Below are positions 7,591-10,674 of a stretch of 10,674 bases of DNA, piece after piece. Positions within the stretch are counted from its first letter, which is position 1; each line of letters begins with the position of its first letter. The position numbers and the translations under genes are program-made. The notes beneath the pieces are model-generated. The model was not told the DNA's origin, searched no databases, and saw only the letters and a program-made list of their open reading frames with translations. Origin of the DNA: JBCCSZ01 sp039199225 (GTDB lineage Bacteria; Bacteroidota; Bacteroidia; Chitinophagales; Saprospiraceae); assembly GCA_039199225.1 (NCBI GenBank), contig JBCCSZ010000272.1, positions 1-10,674 on the forward strand. The letters run 5' to 3'.

Positions 7591-9036
7591 TTACGGGTTG
7601 GACTTAAAGCTGACGCCACTCATAATTAAGTCTATTTTTTCGATGTCCAACGCCGCTTCCACTTGCCCTAGCGCCGGATCAAGGGGGACAGCGACAAAGC
7701 TTAGGGTCAATGTAGAATCGTCATTAGCCATATCGTTCTGCATCAATTTTCGCAAGGTTGAGCTGATGTCTACCAATGATCTGGAAGTATGGTGATGCCC
7801 ACCCTCGTGATTGTGTTTGAATTCACTTGTTCCAAAAAAGGCAAAGCTTCCGGCAAAATGGATGCTTTCTGTGCCTGTATTGCGATCTGCCTCAGGTGCG
7901 TTGACATAGACCCTGACAAAAAAGTCATTGGCAGGTGGCAACTTCGCCAACTCAACTGAAACGAAAACGCGATCCTTACTATCGGAATCATCAATGATCT
8001 TTTTCATTTGGCTGAAACGCACATCGACCTTCTGACTTTTCGCTTGCGCTAGATCAAGGCCCATGCCTCTACTGACTTCGAGACGTTCGCCAATGTCAAA
8101 ATTAACCGTTGTACCTTTTTCAATGCGCCTGCGCACTTTTTGGAAATCAGACCTTGTTCGAAGTGCAAGCTTTTCTTCTGTCTCACCGTGATTGGTATCT
8201 TCATATTGATAAGAAAGCAAAGGCATCAAACTAGTGACAGCCGCGGTGGTACTGGCAGCATTACCATCGCCATCGATAAAGTGGGTCCATGTCTCTTGTG
8301 GCCAGCCGCCATTGTTTGGATTGTCATTGCCACGATTGACAGTCCAATCAGTCCAAATACAATCGATCATACAGTGGTGTAGCCAAAAAACGGGGTCCAT
8401 TGGAGAATTTCCTTGCCCCAATACTCCAGAAATATTACCATGCACATAATTATGAGGAGTTACTTCCAGCTGATTGGAAAAGGCAGCAAAATTGCTATTT
8501 CCCAAAATGTTCTCTATCCTTGTCCGGCTGACAATATTTGAATTGGACAAGGTCGTTCGCACCCGAGTGGGCTCAAATAAAGGGCTGCCCGAGACAGTAA
8601 ATTGTGGTGGCAACGAAGGATCGACAGACCAATTCCAGTAAGGCAAGCCAAATTTGGACTCTCCCGTCAGTGTTTGACATATTTTCTCAAAGTAAAATAA
8701 ATAGGCTCGGTGCCAACTCAAAAAGTGTAAGGTGTTGTGTCGACAAAAGTTGAAGCTGGCGGGTGTACCATGAATTCGGGCCTGGGCCACCCAACTTCTA
8801 GGGTTGGTGCTTGGCAGTGCCTTCATCTGTCGGACCGCATCGGAATAAATGGAGGCAGCTTGATCGACGGCGGCTCCACCGCCTGCGCGCATGCGGTAAC
8901 GGGTGGGACGGTTGCGGATGGCTTCGGCCAGTCTTTCACAAGCACCGAAAGTGGTAAAAGTCAAGGCCACACCCACTTGGCTCATCTTTTTGAGAAAGTC
9001 TCTACGGTCAACAGGTTTTGAAAATAAAGTACTCAT
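7591..9036 (-). CDS. Tat-exported tyrosinase / polyphenol oxidase with plant-type C-terminal domain
   Basis: This is a 481-residue type 3 copper enzyme, expected to oxidise monophenols and/or o-diphenols to quinones with O2. Residues 11-33 are a Tat signal (RRDFLKK, hydrophobic VGVALTFTTF, then GAC). Cys33 may be lipidated, which would anchor the enzyme outside the cytoplasm. CuA ligands are H89, H100 and H109 (HFLSWHRAYLFYFE). Cys98 forms a C-x-H with H100, the spacing that makes a Cys-His thioether in fungal tyrosinases. CuB is H195, H199 (HNYVHG) and the H220/H221 pair (DPVFWLHHCMIDCIW). Asn196, just after the first CuB His, is associated with monophenolase activity in some tyrosinases. 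Residues about 336-475 (KVDVRF, FFVRVYVNAPEAD, FAGSFAFF) match the plant polyphenol oxidase KFDV domain, which covers the active site. This domain holds a His cluster (408-416). It is first in a co-directional cluster. Family is certain; substrate is not. Confidence 0.95.
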   Translation of the reverse strand: MSTLFSKPVDRRDFLKKMSQVGVALTFTTFGACERLAEAIRNRPTRYRMRAGGGAAVDQAASIYSDAVRQMKALPSTNPRSWVAQARIHGTPASFNFCRHNTLHFLSWHRAYLFYFEKICQTLTGESKFGLPYWNWSVDPSLPPQFTVSGSPLFEPTRVRTTLSNSNIVSRTRIENILGNSNFAAFSNQLEVTPHNYVHGNISGVLGQGNSPMDPVFWLHHCMIDCIWTDWTVNRGNDNPNNGGWPQETWTHFIDGDGNAASTTAAVTSLMPLLSYQYEDTNHGETEEKLALRTRSDFQKVRRRIEKGTTVNFDIGERLEVSRGMGLDLAQAKSQKVDVRFSQMKKIIDDSDSKDRVFVSVELAKLPPANDFFVRVYVNAPEADRNTGTESIHFAGSFAFFGTSEFKHNHEGGHHHTSRSLVDISSTLRKLMQNDMANDDSTLTLSFVAVPLDPALGQVEAALDIEKIDLIMSGVSFKSNP

Positions 9037-9056
9037 AAAGGGTCATTTAAGAGGTT

Positions 9057-9088
9057 ATAAAATACATCAGAAACGAAGTGTTCACCAA
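9057..9088 (-). promoter_or_regulatory. Candidate Bacteroidota promoter for the tyrosinase gene
   Basis: On the minus strand TTG (9088-9086) is followed after 21 nt by TATTTTAT (9064-9057). The phylum pattern is TTG, 19-21 nt, TAnnTTTG; the downstream box has two mismatches. The start codon lies 20 nt below the box, giving a short leader. Spacing fits better than sequence, so confidence is modest. Confidence 0.3.
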
Positions 9089-9102
9089 TGAAGCATAGCC
9101 CC

Positions 9103-9117
9103 TTTCTGTTACAGAAA
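9103..9117. promoter_or_regulatory. 15-bp palindrome upstream of the tyrosinase promoter
   Basis: TTTCTGTTACAGAAA is a perfect dyad with a single central base. It is extended by CC on one side and GG on the other with one bulged A. It is centred 74 nt above the tyrosinase start and just upstream of the candidate -33 box, a position typical of an activator site. The binding protein is unknown, and an RNA hairpin is the alternative. Confidence 0.4.
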
Positions 9118-9530
9118 AGGATTACAAACTTCTTAAAGCGTTTGCCCTGTTAAATTTGAGAGACGACAGAAATTGAAGAAGAAAGGAAGACCTCATCCAC
9201 ATCAAAAAACCCACGCGATCCACTCACTTCTTCTGAGGAAAATAGCACTGCGTCAAAACTGTTGTGAAAGTTGTTTCAAAAACTTTTACGGCCAGTTTTA
9301 TCGGCGTACTGGTTAAAGATAAGCATAAAAATGCAAAACACAGCCTAGTTGGCCCTCATTATGAAACTCGGATAAATACAGATGCCTTAATTTTTCTGGC
9401 TTATAAATTAGATTCACTATTTATGTTTTATGAAAATTTTTCTATGTAAATAACTAGTGAGCAATTAATTGCGTAGTTTTATGGATTTAGATCAATTGCT
9501 GTTAAGCGAGTTGAGCCCTACATGCAAACT
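9118..9530. other. Intergenic stretch without a convincing gene
   Basis: This AT-rich stretch of about 410 bases lies between the divergently oriented tyrosinase and toxin-antitoxin genes. The longest plus-strand frame (9264-9449, GTG start, 61 codons) has no recognisable domain and no ribosome site. A perfect 12-bp palindrome, GCAATTAATTGC, lies near 9460-9471, flanked by ATAACTA and TAGTT as weak outer arms. The drop in GC toward the right begins here, so this may hold the junction of an inserted segment. Confidence 0.5.
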
Positions 9531-9568
9531 ACACGTGTTGATTTTCATACTTTAAACACGTATTTTTA
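9531..9568 (+). promoter_or_regulatory. Toxin-antitoxin promoter with two ACACGT boxes
   Basis: TTG (9538-9540), a 20-nt spacer and TATTTTTA (9561-9568) match the Bacteroidota TTG / TAnnTTTG promoter with one mismatch. The predicted transcript start lies about 8-10 nt before the antitoxin ATG, so the leader is very short. ACACGT occurs at 9531-9536, within the palindrome ACACGTGT, and again at 9556-9561, touching the -7 box. Paired boxes around a core promoter would suit autorepression by the antitoxin; the operator role is inferred. Confidence 0.5.
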
Positions 9569-9581
9569 AGTAAAAAAAGAT

Positions 9582-9836
9582 ATGAACACCAAGCTAACTT
9601 TAACAATAGAAAAAAAAGTTATTCAAATAGCGAAAGAGTATGCAAAAGAGAAAGGACAAAGTTTGTCTGAGCTCGTTGAGAATTATTTTAAGCTTATAAC
9701 AAAAGAAAGGCGATCAATAGAAACTGATGAGTTATCACCTAGAGTAAAAAGATTGAGAGGCATCATAAAAGTTGATGAGGATTTAGATTACAAACAAATA
9801 CTTACGGAAGAACTACTTAAGAAATATGGCAAATAA
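9582..9836 (+). CDS. VapB-like antitoxin, DUF6364 / ribbon-helix-helix type
   Basis: This encodes 84 residues. The N-terminus MNTKLTLTIEKKVIQIAKEY, followed by AKEKGQSLSELVENYF, has the strand-helix-helix pattern of ribbon-helix-helix antitoxins: a DNA-binding strand at about 3-8 and helices at 10-24 and 27-40. The acidic tail (ELSPRVKRLRGIIKVDEDLDYKQ, ending LTEELLKKY) is typical of DUF6364 proteins paired with PIN toxins and would wrap the toxin. The gene starts after an A-rich stretch (AAAAAAAGAT) and ends 11 nt inside the toxin gene, which implies translational coupling. It probably represses its own promoter. Base composition is much AT-richer than the tyrosinase cluster. The pairing is confident; family naming is from memory of the motif pattern. 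Confidence 0.85.
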   Translation: MNTKLTLTIEKKVIQIAKEYAKEKGQSLSELVENYFKLITKERRSIETDELSPRVKRLRGIIKVDEDLDYKQILTEELLKKYGK

Positions 9837-10257
9837 AATATTTATTGACTCTGATATTGTCATTGATCTTTTTACTGATAGATTACCCTTTGCAAATCCT
9901 GCGAGCGAAATTTTTGAGTTAAGTGAACAAAAGGAAATCCAACTCTACTTATCTACAGCGAGTATAAACAACATATACTATATTGTTAGGCGATATTTAG
10001 GTCATAAGAATACCTTGAAGGTTATAGAAGAATTAGTTGAAATGACTATTATTGTAGGTACAACTAAGAGCGAAATACTTCAAGCTCTTAGAAATAATTT
10101 TAAAGACTTTGAAGACTCAATTCAATATTCATGTGCAATGACAATCGATGGAGTTGAGGCAATCTTAACAAGAAATATAAAAGATTATACAAATTCTGAA
10201 ATAGCGGTATTTACTCCAGAGAATTATTTAAAGATGAGGGAAAAAAATGAGGGCTAA
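9826..10257 (+). CDS. PIN-domain toxin, VapC-like ribonuclease
   Basis: This encodes 143 residues, a usual PIN toxin length, and probably acts as a metal-dependent endoribonuclease held inactive by the overlapping antitoxin. The N-terminal strand KIFIDSDIVIDLF supplies D8 and D10. FKDFEDSIQYSCA (92-104) supplies D94, E96 and D97 of the acidic cluster. ILTRNIKDY (113-121) and the terminal VFTPENYL match the usual end of the fold. At the position where many PIN toxins have Glu, the sequence reads STASINNIYYIVRR (43-56), with Asn48/Asn49 instead. The stop TAA at 10255-10257 lies inside the left arm of a GC-rich inverted repeat, so the last two codons belong to the repeat and the C-terminus may have been replaced or trimmed. 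RNA target unknown. Confidence 0.88.
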   Translation: MANKIFIDSDIVIDLFTDRLPFANPASEIFELSEQKEIQLYLSTASINNIYYIVRRYLGHKNTLKVIEELVEMTIIVGTTKSEILQALRNNFKDFEDSIQYSCAMTIDGVEAILTRNIKDYTNSEIAVFTPENYLKMREKNEG

Positions 10258-10329
10258 CAGTGGCTAGGGCGCCATGTGGGGCTGATGCCCCTACACGTCG
10301 CCTAGCCCCGGACCGTTGCCTGCTAGCCC
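10251..10329. repeat. GC-rich multi-stem inverted repeat overlapping the toxin stop codon
   Basis: The outer arms GGGCTAACAG (10251-10260) and CTGCTAGCCC (10320-10329) pair with one mismatch. The inner arms GGCTAGGGCG (10262-10271) and CGCCTAGCC (10299-10307) pair with one bulge. The apex TGTGGGGC (10275-10282), TGAT, GCCCC(T)ACA (10287-10295) forms an eight-pair stem with a bulged T. An unpaired 12-base stretch (10308-10319) lies on the 3' side. It is GC-rich inside very AT-rich flanks, so it looks like an inserted repeat element. It could act as a transcription terminator or 3' stabiliser for the toxin mRNA, although no T-run follows. A recombination site is considered elsewhere. Confidence 0.75.
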
Positions 10330-10520
10330 AGCCAAAAGGAAGATGATCATAGATACTATTAGAAAATTACAGCTAATACATAGTGATACATTTACACATA
10401 TGTAGTAAAAAGCAATTACAACAATATAATTACTAGCACTACACTCCAATCCTGCAAGTCGAACTGGTAAATCAAGACCAAACCATATGATAAAGTTGTA
10501 ACTTGTTAAGAAAATCTAAA

Positions 10521-10674
10521 ATGAAGAAGCATATTAGATTTGATTGGGCAATCAAAAGACTGATAAGGGATAAAGCAAATTTTGGTATACTAGAAGGATT
10601 CCTTACAGAACTCATTGGAGAAGATATCAAAATTAAAGCGGTACTAGAAAGTGAAGGCAATCAACAAAATGAAG
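10521..10674 (+). CDS. Rpn/PDDEXK_2-family recombination-promoting nuclease, 5' part
   Basis: From ATG 10521 the frame is open to the right edge for 51 residues. The N-terminal pattern (KKHIRFDWAIKRLI, then DKANFGILEGFLTELIG, then ED-I-I-VLESEGNQ) matches the conserved start of the Bacteroidota 'Rpn family recombination-promoting nuclease/putative transposase' group, which carries a PD-(D/E)XK nuclease fold. The catalytic residues and roughly the remaining 80% of the usual length lie outside the window. It starts 190 nt after the GC-rich repeat, in equally AT-rich DNA. Such genes are commonly multicopy and mobile, and may be intact or decayed, so integrity cannot be judged here. Confidence 0.82.
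   Translation, partial: MKKHIRFDWAIKRLIRDKANFGILEGFLTELIGEDIKIKAVLESEGNQQNE

Noticed and set aside
9264..9449. 61-codon plus-strand frame with GTG start
   Set aside because: There is no ribosome site, recognisable motif or neighbour logic, and such a length is expected by chance in AT-rich DNA.
9452..9505. Second recombination site upstream of the antitoxin (GTTAAGC near 9500)
   Set aside because: GTTAAGC fits the core motif by itself, but no complementary GCTTAAC partner is present upstream at a usable distance.
10251..10329. Integron attC site
   Set aside because: The required GTTRRRY and complementary RYYYAAC core sites are absent: the left arm reads GGCTAAC and the right side GCTAGCC or GTTGCCT. 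The internal loop is also strongly asymmetric. It is kept only as a question within the repeat finding.

Overview
The window looks like chromosomal DNA of a Bacteroidota, most probably a Saprospiria member (Lewinella/Haliscomenobacter type). The grounds are a type B C-terminal sorting domain of the type IX secretion system (T9SS), Saprospiria-style secreted modules (DDDGDGLID, 'EG..YA.G.R...G.Y', DNGTP repeats), A/T-rich translation starts, and promoter candidates of the TTG / TAnnTTTG kind. Genus is an inference from style; there is no rRNA or marker gene.

Region 1 (1 to about 9090, minus strand, moderate GC) carries four co-directional genes, read from high to low coordinate. They are a Tat-exported tyrosinase / polyphenol oxidase (9036-7591), a small probable lipoprotein that resembles the tyrosinase's own C-terminal domain (7497-7012), a 552-residue T9SS type B secreted multidomain protein (6928-5270), and a giant secreted repeat protein that starts at 5056 and runs off the left edge. 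The giant gene is open for 5,056 bases with no stop. It encodes 18 copies of a roughly 93-residue, four-cysteine, Asp-rich domain. The copies nearest the left edge are almost identical at DNA level with an exact 279-bp period; the N-terminal ones are diverged.

My reading is that region 1 may be a surface-matrix locus. A copper oxidase acting on phenols or tyrosines sits beside T9SS-exported proteins, and the array repeat carries two tyrosines per copy that the oxidase could in principle convert to DOPA/quinones. This is inference from adjacency and composition.

Region 2 (about 9,120 to 10,674, plus strand, clearly AT-richer) is accessory DNA. A 400-base stretch without a convincing gene leads to a VapBC-like toxin-antitoxin pair: a DUF6364-like antitoxin (9582-9836) overlapping by 11 nt a PIN-domain toxin (9826-10257). 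A GC-rich multi-stem inverted repeat is fused to the toxin stop codon. At the right edge is the start of an Rpn/PDDEXK_2-type recombination-promoting nuclease (10521 onward). Composition and content suggest a mobile or defence-type insertion next to the tyrosinase locus.
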